Source: Streptomyces filipinensis (GTDB lineage: Bacteria > Actinomycetota > Actinomycetes > Streptomycetales > Streptomycetaceae). Taken from it: a DNA stretch of 64,000 nucleotides. The DNA is taken from contig NZ_BMTD01000004.1 of assembly GCF_014649495.1 (NCBI RefSeq), positions 1 to 64,000 on the forward strand. Reading direction: 5' to 3'. A model generated the notes under the pieces. That model searched no databases, was not told the DNA's origin, and worked only from the letters and a program-made list of their open reading frames with translations. Positions 1 through 7,449 of the stretch are shown piece after piece. The position numbers and the translations under genes are program-made. Position 1 is the stretch's first letter, and each line of letters begins with the position of its first letter.

Positions 1-282
1 CGCAAGCAGTCCGAGGGGACGGGCCCGAACGGGGAGCGGACCATCGTCCAGCTCATCCACGACGGCGAGGTCGATCTGATCGTGAACACCCCGTACGGCA
101 CCGGTGGCCGTCTGGACGGGTACGACATCCGGACCGCGGCCGTGGCCCGCTCGGTGCCGTGCCTGACCACCGTCCAGGCCCTGGCCGCGGCCGTCCAGGG
201 CATCGACGCCCTCAACCACGGCGACGTCGGCGTCCGCTCCCTGCAGGAACACGCCGAACACCTGACCGCGGCCCGCGACTAG
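1..282 (+). CDS. carB: Carbamoyl-phosphate synthetase large subunit, C-terminal fragment (cut by window edge)
   Basis: The frame is open at the left edge and gives the last 93 residues, ending in TAG. They match the C-terminal MGS-like allosteric domain of Car[19 protein letters not shown], then [15 protein letters not shown] and a closing segment typical of actinobacterial CarB. The enzyme makes carbamoyl phosphate from glutamine-derived ammonia, bicarbonate and ATP for pyrimidine and arginine synthesis, and this domain binds UMP and ornithine effectors. In Streptomyces carB is normally followed on the same strand by pyrD and pyrF. Here the next genes are a convergent two-component system, so this is either a rearranged pyr locus or a second, possibly partial copy. 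The upstream sequence would decide. Confidence 0.9.
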   Translation, partial: RKQSEGTGPNGERTIVQLIHDGEVDLIVNTPYGTGGRLDGYDIRTAAVARSVPCLTTVQALAAAVQGIDALNHGDVGVRSLQEHAEHLTAARD

Positions 283-398
283 GCGGTTTCGTTTGGATCA
301 CCTGTCCGACTCCCTCACCGAACTCGGCACACTTCTCCCCCTGGTGCCAAGTGCTGCTCAGCACCGTTGTCGAGTGGGCATGGGGGCGTGATCGCGCA

Positions 399-1049
399 CT
401 ATGCGGTCGCAACGCCCAGGAAGCGCAGCACCGCCAGGACGCGGCGGTGGTCGGCGTCGGCCTTGGGCAGGTCGAGCTTGGTGAAGATGCTGTTGATGTG
501 CTTGGCGACCGCGCTCTCGCTCACGACCAGCTCGGCGGCGACGCCGGAGTTGGACCGGCCGCCGGCCATCAGCTCCAGCACCTCCCGCTCGCGCGGTGTC
601 AGCCGGTCGAGCGGATCGCTGTGCCGGCGCACCAGCAGCTGCGCGACGACCTGCGGGTCGAGCGCGGTGCCGCCGGCCGCCACCCGGCGTACCGCCTCGG
701 TGAACTCCTCGACGTCGGCGACCCGTTGCTTGAGCAGGTAGCCGACGCCCGAGGTGTTGGCGGCGAGCAGATCGGCGGCGTACCGCTCCTCCACGTACTG
801 CGACAGCAGGAGCACGGCGGTACGCGGGTACTGGTGGCGGATCACCAGTGCGGCGCGCACTCCCTCGTCGGTGAAACCGGGCGGCATGCGCACGTCGACC
901 AGGGCGATGTCGGGCCGGTGCTCCTCGACGGCTGCCAGCAGCCCTTCTGCGTCGGCGACTTGCGCGCACATCTCGAAGCCGGCCGCCTCCAGCACCTTGA
1001 CCACGCCGATGCGCAGCAAGAGGGAATCCTCGGCGATCACGGCGCGCAC
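399..1049 (-). CDS. NarL/LuxR-family response regulator
   Basis: This 216-residue DNA-binding response regulator has a receiver domain (about 1-120) with acidic pocket E7-D8, phosphoacceptor D52 in ALVDVRMPP and the conserved lysine K107 in YLLKQ. A GerE/LuxR HTH follows (about 148-205, LTPREREVLELMAGG ... SESAVAKHINSIFTKL). The GTG start at 1049 lies inside the 3' end of the upstream kinase gene, so the genes overlap by 13 bases and are translationally coupled. An upstream extension of this frame only shadows the kinase. The signal sensed is not evident. This orientation makes the operon convergent with carB. Confidence 0.93.
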   Translation of the reverse strand: MRAVIAEDSLLLRIGVVKVLEAAGFEMCAQVADAEGLLAAVEEHRPDIALVDVRMPPGFTDEGVRAALVIRHQYPRTAVLLLSQYVEERYAADLLAANTSGVGYLLKQRVADVEEFTEAVRRVAAGGTALDPQVVAQLLVRRHSDPLDRLTPREREVLELMAGGRSNSGVAAELVVSESAVAKHINSIFTKLDLPKADADHRRVLAVLRFLGVATA

Positions 1050-2293
1050 GGCAGCTCCACGGTGACGACGGTCGGGCCCCCGGCGGGGCTGCGGCAGGAG
1101 AACGTGCCGTCGACGGACGCGACGCGCTTGGCGAGCCCGGCGAGCCCGGTGCCACCCACGGCCGCCGCGAGATCCGCGCCGCCCGCGCCGTCGTCCGCGA
1201 CGACCACCAGCAGTGTCTCCCCGATCCGCTCCACGGTCACGTCCGCCCGGGTCGCCTGGGCGTGTTTGACCACGTTCGTCAGGGCTTCGGAGACCACGAA
1301 GTACGCGACGGCCTCGACCGTGGGTGAGGGGCGCCGCGGCAGGTCCACCGCCACGCGCACCGGGATCGGGAGGCGGGCGGCGACCCCGGACAGCGCGGCG
1401 TCCAGGCCGCGGTCCTCCAGGACGGCCGGATGCAGGCCGCGCACCAGGTCGTTCAGCTCGGCGATCGCCTCCTTCGCCTCGCGGTGCGCCTCGTCGATCA
1501 CCCTGCGGGCGTCCTCCGGCAGGTCGCCGAGGGTGGACCTGGCCAGGCCCAGGTTGACGGCGAGTGAGACGAGGCGCTGCTGTGCGCCGTCGTGCAGGTC
1601 GCGCTCGATCCGCCGCCGCTCGGCGTCGGCGGCGTCGAGCACACCGGCCCGGCTCTCGGCGAGGTCGGCCACCCGGCGGGCCAGCTTCTCCGTGCGGCTG
1701 GGGCCGAGCAGGACCTCGGCCGTCCGGCTGTCCAGCCGCAGCAGGGCGCCGGTCAGCCGGGGCCCGAGGAACAGCAGAGCGAGGCCGCCGGCGGTGATGT
1801 ACGCGGCCTGCGTGGTGTACCCGAGGTCGGTGACCCGCCACTGCGGGGGCAGCGCCCAGATCCACACGTAGAGGGAGGCGGCCACGACACCGGCGGCCCA
1901 GACGGCGAGGACGGCGAGGTCCAGGACGGCGAGCAGCGGACCCGCCACGGCGTGGTAGCAGACCTGCCGCCACAAGGCCCGCGTGGTCAGGCGGCGCACC
2001 GCCGACCTCCAGTTGCGTCCGGGCCCTGGTGCGGCGGGGCGCGGGAGGTCCTTGCCGGCGAGCGCCCGGTAGCGCCGCCGCTGCCCGACGGTCAGCAGGG
2101 GTGTCACCCAGAGCGTGAGCAGCACGGGCAGCGGAATCACGGCCGGCGCCCCCGCTATCGCGCCGGCCAGCCAGAGCCACAGTGGCACCACGGCGAGGTG
2201 GAGCGGCAGGCCGGCGGCGACGAGCGCGGTCCGGTGTCCCGCCCTGCGGAACGTCCGGCCCAGTTCCAGCTGCAGCCACGTCGTGAGTTGCAT
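1037..2293 (-). CDS. NarL-type sensor histidine kinase
   Basis: This 418-residue membrane histidine kinase has hydrophobic segments around 22-48, 50-70, 112-145 and 162-182. The HisKA_3 dimerisation box RRRIERDLHDGAQQRL carries phospho-acceptor H234. The HATPase domain follows, with VSEALTNVVKHAQA as N box and DDGAGGADLAAAVGGTGLAGL as G boxes. It has no recognisable extracytoplasmic sensor domain, which suggests membrane-embedded sensing or cell-envelope stress, as in LiaS-like kinases. It lies directly upstream of and overlaps its response regulator. The ATG at 2293 begins MQLTTWLQLELGR. Confidence 0.92.
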   Translation of the reverse strand: MQLTTWLQLELGRTFRRAGHRTALVAAGLPLHLAVVPLWLWLAGAIAGAPAVIPLPVLLTLWVTPLLTVGQRRRYRALAGKDLPRPAAPGPGRNWRSAVRRLTTRALWRQVCYHAVAGPLLAVLDLAVLAVWAAGVVAASLYVWIWALPPQWRVTDLGYTTQAAYITAGGLALLFLGPRLTGALLRLDSRTAEVLLGPSRTEKLARRVADLAESRAGVLDAADAERRRIERDLHDGAQQRLVSLAVNLGLARSTLGDLPEDARRVIDEAHREAKEAIAELNDLVRGLHPAVLEDRGLDAALSGVAARLPIPVRVAVDLPRRPSPTVEAVAYFVVSEALTNVVKHAQATRADVTVERIGETLLVVVADDGAGGADLAAAVGGTGLAGLAKRVASVDGTFSCRSPAGGPTVVTVELPCAP

Positions 2294-2464
2294 GCGTCAA
2301 ACGGTAAAGCCGCAGGCCATCCCCGTGCCATGACGCTCCCGCCCGGTTCGGGGGTGCACTTTTCTCCACCCCGGGTCGGAACCCTGCGTGACTGACGGCG
2401 CCCCCGTGTGCGGCGGAGGGTGGAGGACGTGAAGGGGAGAGCCGGCGGGGAGCGGGGGAAGACG

Positions 2465-2944
2465 ATGCGTCAACGGGTGTCGTGCAATGACGAATTGGCC
2501 GGCGCCGAGGGCTTCGGCCGCGCCGAGGTCATCCCGCTCCACGAAGAGGCGGAGGAGCCGCGCCCGGCGCGGGGCATGCGGCGGGCCGGGCGGCTGCTGG
2601 TCGCCTGCGGGCTCGCCCTGCTGCCGTGGCTGTACGTGCTGGCCACCGGCCTGCCGGCCACCGCGACCGCGGCGCACTGGCCGGTCGCCTGGGTCGGGCT
2701 CGACGCGCTGGAGGCGCTCGGCCTGATCGCCACCGGCCTCCTCGCCGCCCGCGGCGACCGGCGGCACGCCCTGGCAGCCGCCGCGACCGCGACGCTGCTT
2801 GTGGTGGACGCCTGGTTCGACACCACGACCGCGGCCCCGGGCGGCGACTTCGCCACCGCGGTCGCCATGGCGCTCGGCGCCGAGCTGCCGCTCGCCGCGC
2901 TGTGCGGCCGGCTGGCGCTGCGGGCGCTGGGCCGGCACGCGTGA
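2465..2944 (+). CDS. Small multipass membrane protein, unknown function
   Basis: This 159-residue protein is divergent from the kinase. After a charged N-terminus of about 40 residues come four hydrophobic helices: LLVACGLALLPWLYVLA, the segment containing WVGLDALEALGLIATGLLA, LAAAATATLLVVDAWFD and a C-terminal AVAMALGAELPLAALCG. The spacing, with an Asp-rich second and third helix, resembles conserved actinobacterial membrane proteins of unknown role. I chose ATG 2465 because GGGGGAAG lies at a good distance upstream. A GTG at 2408 in the same frame would add 19 Arg-rich residues. No partner is evident beyond the divergent two-component system, which might control it. Confidence 0.75.
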   Translation: MRQRVSCNDELAGAEGFGRAEVIPLHEEAEEPRPARGMRRAGRLLVACGLALLPWLYVLATGLPATATAAHWPVAWVGLDALEALGLIATGLLAARGDRRHALAAAATATLLVVDAWFDTTTAAPGGDFATAVAMALGAELPLAALCGRLALRALGRHA

Positions 2945-3063
2945 CGCCGACCGCCCAGCCACATGCCACGGACCGAATCGATCCACTCCTCGACGTGCCG
3001 TTGCCGTTCCTGACAGCCGACCGGATGGACGCCGTACACCGAAACCGCCTGGCAGCCAGCCCC

Positions 3064-3093
3064 GAGGGGGACACCGGAAACGGTGTCCCCCTC
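3064..3093. terminator. Bidirectional terminator
   Basis: A perfect 13-bp stem (GAGGGGGACACCG and its complement) is closed by a GAAA tetraloop between two convergent genes, the membrane protein ending at 2944 and the LysE exporter ending at 3115. It has no long U tract, as is usual in Streptomyces. Confidence 0.85.
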
Positions 3094-3114
3094 CTTGTCG
3101 TTCCGTCAGTTCCG

Positions 3115-3762
3115 TCAGCTGGTGACGGCGGGGCCCGAGGTGTCGATGGCCAGGGTGACGGCCAGGGCGCCGAGGACCGTGCCCATCATGTAGCGCTGCA
3201 CCTTCAGCCAGGAGGGGCGACGGGAGAGGAAGACGGCGATCGTGCCGGCGGCGAGCACGATGGTCATGTTGACCGCGATGCTGACCACGATCTGGAACGA
3301 GCCGAGGATGATGCCCTGAAGGAGGACGTGACCCTTGTGCAGGTCGATGAACTGGGGGATGAGGGAGAGGTACATGATGGCGATCTTCGGGTTGAGCAGG
3401 TTCGTCATCAGGCCCATGGTGAACAGCTTGCGCGGTGAGTCGTGCGGCACGTCCTGCGGGTCGAACACGGAGATGCCGCCCGGCTTGAGCGCGTTCCACG
3501 CGAGGTAGGCGAGGTAGCCGGCGCCGGCCAGTTTCACGGCGACGTACAGCTCGGGCACCGCGAGGAAGACGACCGAGAGGCCCAGGTTCGCGGCGAGCAG
3601 GTACATCATGAAGCCCAGCGCCACACCGCCGAGGGAGATCATCCCGGCGCGCCGGCCCTGGGTGATGCTGCGGGAGACGAGATAGATCATGTTCGGGCCG
3701 GGGGTCAGCACCATGCCGAGTGCCACCACCGACACACCGAGGATCCCGCTCAGTTCAACCAT
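3115..3762 (-). CDS. LysE/RhtB-family amino-acid exporter
   Basis: This 215-residue inner-membrane protein has the family signature near the N-terminus (VLTPGPNMIYLVSRSITQGRRAG) and six hydrophobic segments. The length is typical of LysE/RhtB exporters, which export amino acids or analogues by proton antiport. It lies nine bases downstream of the DinB-like gene on the same strand, so the two are probably one operon. A PLP-dependent MocR regulator is divergent. MocR proteins often control amino-acid or pyridoxal-linked genes, which fits an amino-acid exporter. The substrate cannot be read from sequence. Confidence 0.92.
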   Translation of the reverse strand: MVELSGILGVSVVALGMVLTPGPNMIYLVSRSITQGRRAGMISLGGVALGFMMYLLAANLGLSVVFLAVPELYVAVKLAGAGYLAYLAWNALKPGGISVFDPQDVPHDSPRKLFTMGLMTNLLNPKIAIMYLSLIPQFIDLHKGHVLLQGIILGSFQIVVSIAVNMTIVLAAGTIAVFLSRRPSWLKVQRYMMGTVLGALAVTLAIDTSGPAVTS

Positions 3763-3771
3763 GAAAACCCC

Positions 3772-4380
3772 TCATTCGCTGTTGCGTCGTGCTGCGTTCT
3801 GTGTGTGCGCCGCGTCGGCGCCGTCGTCGCGGACGGCCTCGCCGAGGTCGTGCGCGATGTCGTGCAGGAGGTGGCGGGTGAAGAAGTCGACGGTGAGCCG
3901 GGGGTCCGCGAGGCGCGGATCGTCGCGGTCCCAGTCGTCGGCGGTGAGCGTGGCCAGACGGCGTGCCAGGGCCTCGGCGGCCCGCTCCAGCTCCTCGGCC
4001 ACGCGGCGTGGCTCCTCGTCCCGGTAAGGGGGGAGTGGGTGGGGGCAGTCGGAGACGGCCCCGGTCGTCGGCGTACCGTCCGGACCGCTCGGTGCAATCG
4101 GTGATTGCCCCAGAATTGCATCGAGGCGGAGGTGGAACAACAGGCACATGTCCCGGACGTGGCAGCCGCACTCCAGGGGTGACCAGGCGGGTGCACCCCT
4201 GCGGCGGCAGCCGAGTCTCGGGGCGAGCAGCAGTCGCTGCCAGGCCGCGCAGTAGGCGCGCAGTGTGTCGGCGATCGCGTCCTGCCTGATCAGGCGAGAG
4301 TTGAAGCCGCAGCGACGGCAGTCGGGCAGAAGGGCGGGGGCGTGCCCGAGTGGTGACCGGGTTCGCGTCGTCGAGTTCAC
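3772..4380 (-). CDS. DinB-superfamily protein
   Basis: A frame of about 202 residues resembles the actinobacterial DinB / mycothiol-dependent isomerase superfamily: CRRCGF near the N-terminus, then WSPLECGCHVRDMCLLFHLR (first metal-site His) and FFTRHLLHDIAHDLGE (later histidines). Such four-helix bundles bind a metal through three His and often use thiol cofactors. The middle stretch (SPIAPSGPDGTPTT) is atypical, so the gene may be diverged. I chose GTG 4380 because GGAAGGGAG lies 11 bases upstream. The frame stays open to 4503, but that would run through the palindromic operator. It precedes the LysE gene by nine bases. Confidence 0.68.
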   Translation of the reverse strand: MNSTTRTRSPLGHAPALLPDCRRCGFNSRLIRQDAIADTLRAYCAAWQRLLLAPRLGCRRRGAPAWSPLECGCHVRDMCLLFHLRLDAILGQSPIAPSGPDGTPTTGAVSDCPHPLPPYRDEEPRRVAEELERAAEALARRLATLTADDWDRDDPRLADPRLTVDFFTRHLLHDIAHDLGEAVRDDGADAAHTQNAARRNSE

Positions 4381-4457
4381 TGAGCCCAGGACTCCCTTCC
4401 TGACCTCGGGGCAATGCCTGGAGCGTATGGCAGGGCAATAGCTCGATGCAACCGATA

Positions 4458-4476
4458 CATTGCACTGAGTGCAATG
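4458..4476. promoter_or_regulatory. 19-bp perfect palindrome, probable MocR operator
   Basis: CATTGCACT and AGTGCAATG flank a single G in the gap between the divergent DinB-LysE operon and mocR. Related GCAATG and TTGCAT half-sites occur nearby at 4411 and about 4119. The position, about 46 bases before the mocR GTG and 78 before the DinB start, suits a shared operator. Confidence 0.75.
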
Positions 4477-4522
4477 CTGTGGTTGGATGGAGCTCACCCG
4501 CACGGACGAGGGGAGCGCGGTC

Positions 4523-5869
4523 GTGAAGGACTATCAGAGCGTCGCCGACGCGGTGGCCGAGGAGATCAGGACCGGCGTCCTGCGGCCCGGCGACCGGCTC
4601 CCCCCGCAGCGCGAGTTCGCCCGGCAGCACGGCATCGCCAACTCCACCGCCACGCGCGTGTACCAGGAGCTGGCCCGGCGCGGTCTGACGGTGGGCGAGG
4701 TGGGACGCGGCACGTTCGTGCGCGCGGGGTCCGCCTGGTCCGGTCCGGCCGGCCCCGCGCTGACCGAGCCGGCGGCCGGCCGGATCGATCTCGAACTGAA
4801 CTACCCGGCCGTACCCGAACAGAGCGCGCTGCTCGCCGAAGGGCTCGGCGCCCTGCTGCGGCCCGACGCCCTGGGGTACGCCCTGCAGCCGGTCGGCACG
4901 GCGGGACTTCCCGCGGTCCAGGAGTCCGCCGCCGACATCCTCGCCCGTGGCGGCTGGCGCCCCGACCCCGCGCGGATCCTGTTCGCCGGCAACGGGCGGC
5001 AGGCCATCTCGGCCGTCGTCGCCGCGCTGGTGCCGCCGGGCGGGCGGCTCGGTGTGGAGGAGCTGACGTACCCCGTCATCAAGGCGGTCGCCGGCCGGCT
5101 CGGCATCACGCTCGTCCCGCTGGCCATGGACGACGCCGGGCTCGTCCCGGAGGCGGTCGAGGAGGCCCACGCGGCGGCCCCGCTGCACGCCGTCTATGTG
5201 CAGCCGAGGCTGCACAACCCGCTGACGCTCACCATGCCCGAGTGGCGGGTGGAGAAGCTGGCCGAGGTCCTGGGAAGGCTGGACCTGGTGGCGGTCGAGG
5301 ATGCCATCTGGGCCTTCCTGCGTGACGAGCTGCCGCCGCTCGCCGCCCACGCCCCGGAGCGGACCGTTCTGATCGACAGCCTCTCCAAGCGCATCGCCCC
5401 CGGCCTCACCCTGGGCTTCGCGGTGGCACCGCACGCCCTGTCCAGTGAGATCGCGGCGTCCCTGCGCTCGGGCGGCTGGGCCCCCATGCGGTTCGCCCTG
5501 GAGGCGGCCCACCGCTGGCAGCAGGACGGCACCGTGAAGAAGCTGGTGGACGCCAAGCAGCGGGAAGCGGCGGTACGGCAGGAGATCGCGGGCCGGCACC
5601 TCGCCGGTTTCGCCGTGCGGAGCCATCCGCTCTCCTATCACTGCTGGTGGCAACTGCCCCGCCCGTGGCGCGCGGACACGTTCGTCGCCGCCGCCGCGCG
5701 GCACGGCATCGGGGTCGTGCCCGCCGCCGCGTTCACCGTCGGCGGCAGCCACGCCCCCAACGCCATCCGCCTGGGTCTCGCCTCGCCACGGCCGGACGTC
5801 CTGTCCCACGCGCTAGGCGTGCTCGTCGAACTGGCCCGATCCGCCCCCGACGACCTCGTCACCGACTGA
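4523..5869 (+). CDS. MocR-type transcriptional regulator (GntR HTH plus PLP aminotransferase fold)
   Basis: This 448-residue regulator starts with a GntR winged helix (about 1-70: GDRLPPQREFARQHGIANSTATRVYQE in outline, GEVGRGTFVR at the end). A fold-type I aminotransferase domain follows, with Schiff-base lysine in LIDSLSKRIAPGLTLG and the aspartate in VAVEDAIWAF. In MocR proteins PLP or a PLP-amino acid adduct switches DNA binding. GTG 4523 is preferred: AGGGGAG lies seven bases upstream, and the predicted first residues (KDYQSVADAVAEEI) match where GntR domains begin. A longer frame from 4469 would start inside the palindrome. It probably autoregulates and controls the divergent DinB-LysE operon. 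Its 3' end is the first unit of a tandem repeat. Confidence 0.9.
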   Translation: MKDYQSVADAVAEEIRTGVLRPGDRLPPQREFARQHGIANSTATRVYQELARRGLTVGEVGRGTFVRAGSAWSGPAGPALTEPAAGRIDLELNYPAVPEQSALLAEGLGALLRPDALGYALQPVGTAGLPAVQESAADILARGGWRPDPARILFAGNGRQAISAVVAALVPPGGRLGVEELTYPVIKAVAGRLGITLVPLAMDDAGLVPEAVEEAHAAAPLHAVYVQPRLHNPLTLTMPEWRVEKLAEVLGRLDLVAVEDAIWAFLRDELPPLAAHAPERTVLIDSLSKRIAPGLTLGFAVAPHALSSEIAASLRSGGWAPMRFALEAAHRWQQDGTVKKLVDAKQREAAVRQEIAGRHLAGFAVRSHPLSYHCWWQLPRPWRADTFVAAAARHGIGVVPAAAFTVGGSHAPNAIRLGLASPRPDVLSHALGVLVELARSAPDDLVTD

Positions 5870-6127
5870 GCCCCCAGCCCTTCGTCCCTGACCGAGCCCC
5901 GACGGCCTCGCCACCGACTGAGTCCCGACGGCCTCGTCACCGACCGAGCCTCCAGCCCTTCACCGACGGCGCCTCCAGCCCTCCTCACCGACCGAGTCCC
6001 GACACCCTCGTCACCGACCGAGTCCCGACGGCCCCGTCATCCGACCGAGCCCCCAGCCCTCGTCAGCGACCGAGCGCCGGCACCCTCGTCATCCGACCGG
6101 GCCCCGCGCCCTCGTCACCGGCTGGGG
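5846..6127. repeat. About eleven degenerate 26-bp tandem repeats
   Basis: Units of 23-27 bp resemble CCCGACGGCCTCGTCACC followed by GACCGAG. The first unit contains the last codons and stop of mocR, and the last units encode the C-terminus of the convergent flavoprotein. Two sub-types alternate, one with CCCGACGGCC and one with CCCCAGCCC. The array looks like local expansion of the mocR 3' end. No spacers or IS ends are seen, and units are adjacent, so it is not a CRISPR. Confidence 0.88.
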
Positions 6128-6968
6128 CCCCTGGGGGCGTGGCGTGGAGCGCCTCGGCGTACGCCTGCCGGTAGCGCCGCTCGAACTCCGTGAAGGCCTC
6201 CTCCTCGGCCGACGTCCCGCACAGGAACCCGTCGAGGGCGCGGGCCAGGAGGCCGGCGCCGTGGCAGGCCAGGTGTGTCCCGTGCGCCAGCGCCGGTTCC
6301 GGTTCGACACCGCACGCGGCGTCGCCGACCAGCACCATCCCTGGACGCCACAGCCGGTCGTCGGCGTACGACCAGTGCGGGCGCATCCGGATCCCCCCGT
6401 GGCGGCCCTCGCGCACCCGGGTGGCTCCCGCCAGGAGGTCCCTGACCGGGGGGCACGACGCGGCGAAGGCCGGCAGCGCGCCCTCGGGATCCTCGCGCAC
6501 CCGGTCCGCCAGGTCCCGCCGCACCACCACCCCGACCCGGACGAGCCCGCCACCGGCCGGCGCGACCCGGAACCAGCCGCCGGCGAAGGGGAAGCGCCGC
6601 GGGCCGCCCGCCGCGCCGCCGGCGGTCTCGAAGCAGGCGTACACGGCCAGTCCGGACGGCCCTTGGACGCCCGCGACATGACGGCGCAACAGACTGTCGC
6701 CGCCCGAGGCGTCCACCACCCAGCGGGCCCGCACGGTGCGGCCCGGGCCGCCGTCCGGGCGGTGGCGCAGCCCGGCCACCCGCCCGTTCTCGACCACCAC
6801 GTTGACGGCGGCGCACCGCTGCCGCACCTCCACGCCGTCCAGGAGCCCCGGACACGGCTCGCGCTCCAGCAGCAGCACCCGGTGGCCCCGCCCGGCCACC
6901 AGGGCCGCGGTCATCAGCCCGGCGGGACCGCCACCGGCGACCACGACGTCGTACGCCTCGCTGGCCAT
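6063..6968 (-). CDS. FAD-dependent oxidoreductase, halogenase/monooxygenase-like, apparently shortened
   Basis: At 301 residues it has an N-terminal Rossmann motif (VVVAGGGPAGLMTAALVAGRG), the FAD-binding WVVDASGG and the second FAD motif (MVLVGDAACGVEPEPALAHG). This order is that of geranylgeranyl-reductase / flavin-dependent halogenase-like proteins, which usually have 400 or more residues. The segment between EREPCPG and the GVEVR region is about 80-100 residues shorter than usual, and the GES/RxKxGE region found there in relatives is missing. The deletion is in frame, so the product may be non-functional or specialised. The last 17 residues come from the tandem repeat. It lies 176 bases downstream of a same-strand 28-codon gene. 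Confidence 0.75.
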   Translation of the reverse strand: MASEAYDVVVAGGGPAGLMTAALVAGRGHRVLLLEREPCPGLLDGVEVRQRCAAVNVVVENGRVAGLRHRPDGGPGRTVRARWVVDASGGDSLLRRHVAGVQGPSGLAVYACFETAGGAAGGPRRFPFAGGWFRVAPAGGGLVRVGVVVRRDLADRVREDPEGALPAFAASCPPVRDLLAGATRVREGRHGGIRMRPHWSYADDRLWRPGMVLVGDAACGVEPEPALAHGTHLACHGAGLLARALDGFLCGTSAEEEAFTEFERRYRQAYAEALHATPPGAPAGDEGAGPGRMTRVPALGR

Positions 6969-7076
6969 GCCGTGTTTCCTCCCGAAAGCCGGTGTTCAGT
7001 GAAACTTCTTTTACCCGCGAGGGGCCGGAGTTGCCTTCCTAGGGAATCTGCTAGATCCGGCGAAAGAATTTCGTAA

Positions 7077-7092
7077 ACTACCCGTGGGTAGT
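7077..7092. promoter_or_regulatory. Short perfect inverted repeat
   Basis: ACTACCC and GGGTAGT flank GT. It lies between the 28-codon peptide gene and the flavoprotein gene, about 109 bases upstream of the latter's start on the minus strand. The local sequence is AT-richer than its surroundings, so it could be an operator or a weak terminator. The role is not determinable. Confidence 0.45.
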
Positions 7093-7144
7093 GATTGCGT
7101 GATACAGGCGTGTCTGGTGGCGCAGATTCTCTTTCTGGCCGGGA

Positions 7145-7231
7145 TCAGCCCCAGGCGGAGTCGTCGCAGTCGGCTGTGAAGGTCACGGCAAGGGCGGTGT
7201 AGAAACGGCCGTACCGGGCGGTCTGGAACAT
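7145..7231 (-). CDS. 28-residue peptide divergent from a LuxR-type regulator
   Basis: This short gene is supported by an ATG at 7231, a strong ribosome-binding site (GAGGAGAGG, about eight bases upstream) and a TGA at 7145. The peptide begins MFQTARYGRFYTALAVTF and ends TADCDDSAWG: a basic aromatic N-terminal half, then an acidic tail with one Cys, one Trp and a terminal Gly. It has no classical signal peptide and no double-glycine motif. It is transcribed away from the LuxR-type regulator at 7450 and toward the flavoprotein at 6968. Possible roles are signalling peptide, leader peptide or precursor of a modified peptide; none is proven. I do not recognise a named family. Confidence 0.7.
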   Translation of the reverse strand: MFQTARYGRFYTALAVTFTADCDDSAWG

Positions 7232-7449
7232 CTTCGATACCTCTCCTCTGTGATTAGTTTCACGTTTAGTCATATCTGGCCGAGCGGGCGGCAATGATCA
7301 GCCGCGGTCCCTAGGTGGACCGAAACTTCCTGGCAGAGCACTGTTCGGCCGCGCCGTACCCTCGTGATCAGCATGCTGGGGCGCGGGGGGAGTTGCGAGG
7401 GTGACAAGACGTCGGGATCACGCAACGCGGCAACACGAAGGGGGGACAT

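Noticed and set aside
159..1871. 570-codon plus-strand frame
   Set aside because: It lies opposite the two-component genes, is very rich in Arg and Pro, and has no family motif; shadow of the real genes.
3755..5809. 684-codon minus-strand frame across mocR and the DinB-like gene
   Set aside because: It is opposite mocR, with shadow-like composition; mocR has clear GntR and aminotransferase motifs.
5846..6127. Tandem array as a CRISPR
   Set aside because: Units are adjacent without spacers, degenerate, and contain stop-codon regions of the flanking genes; no cas genes.
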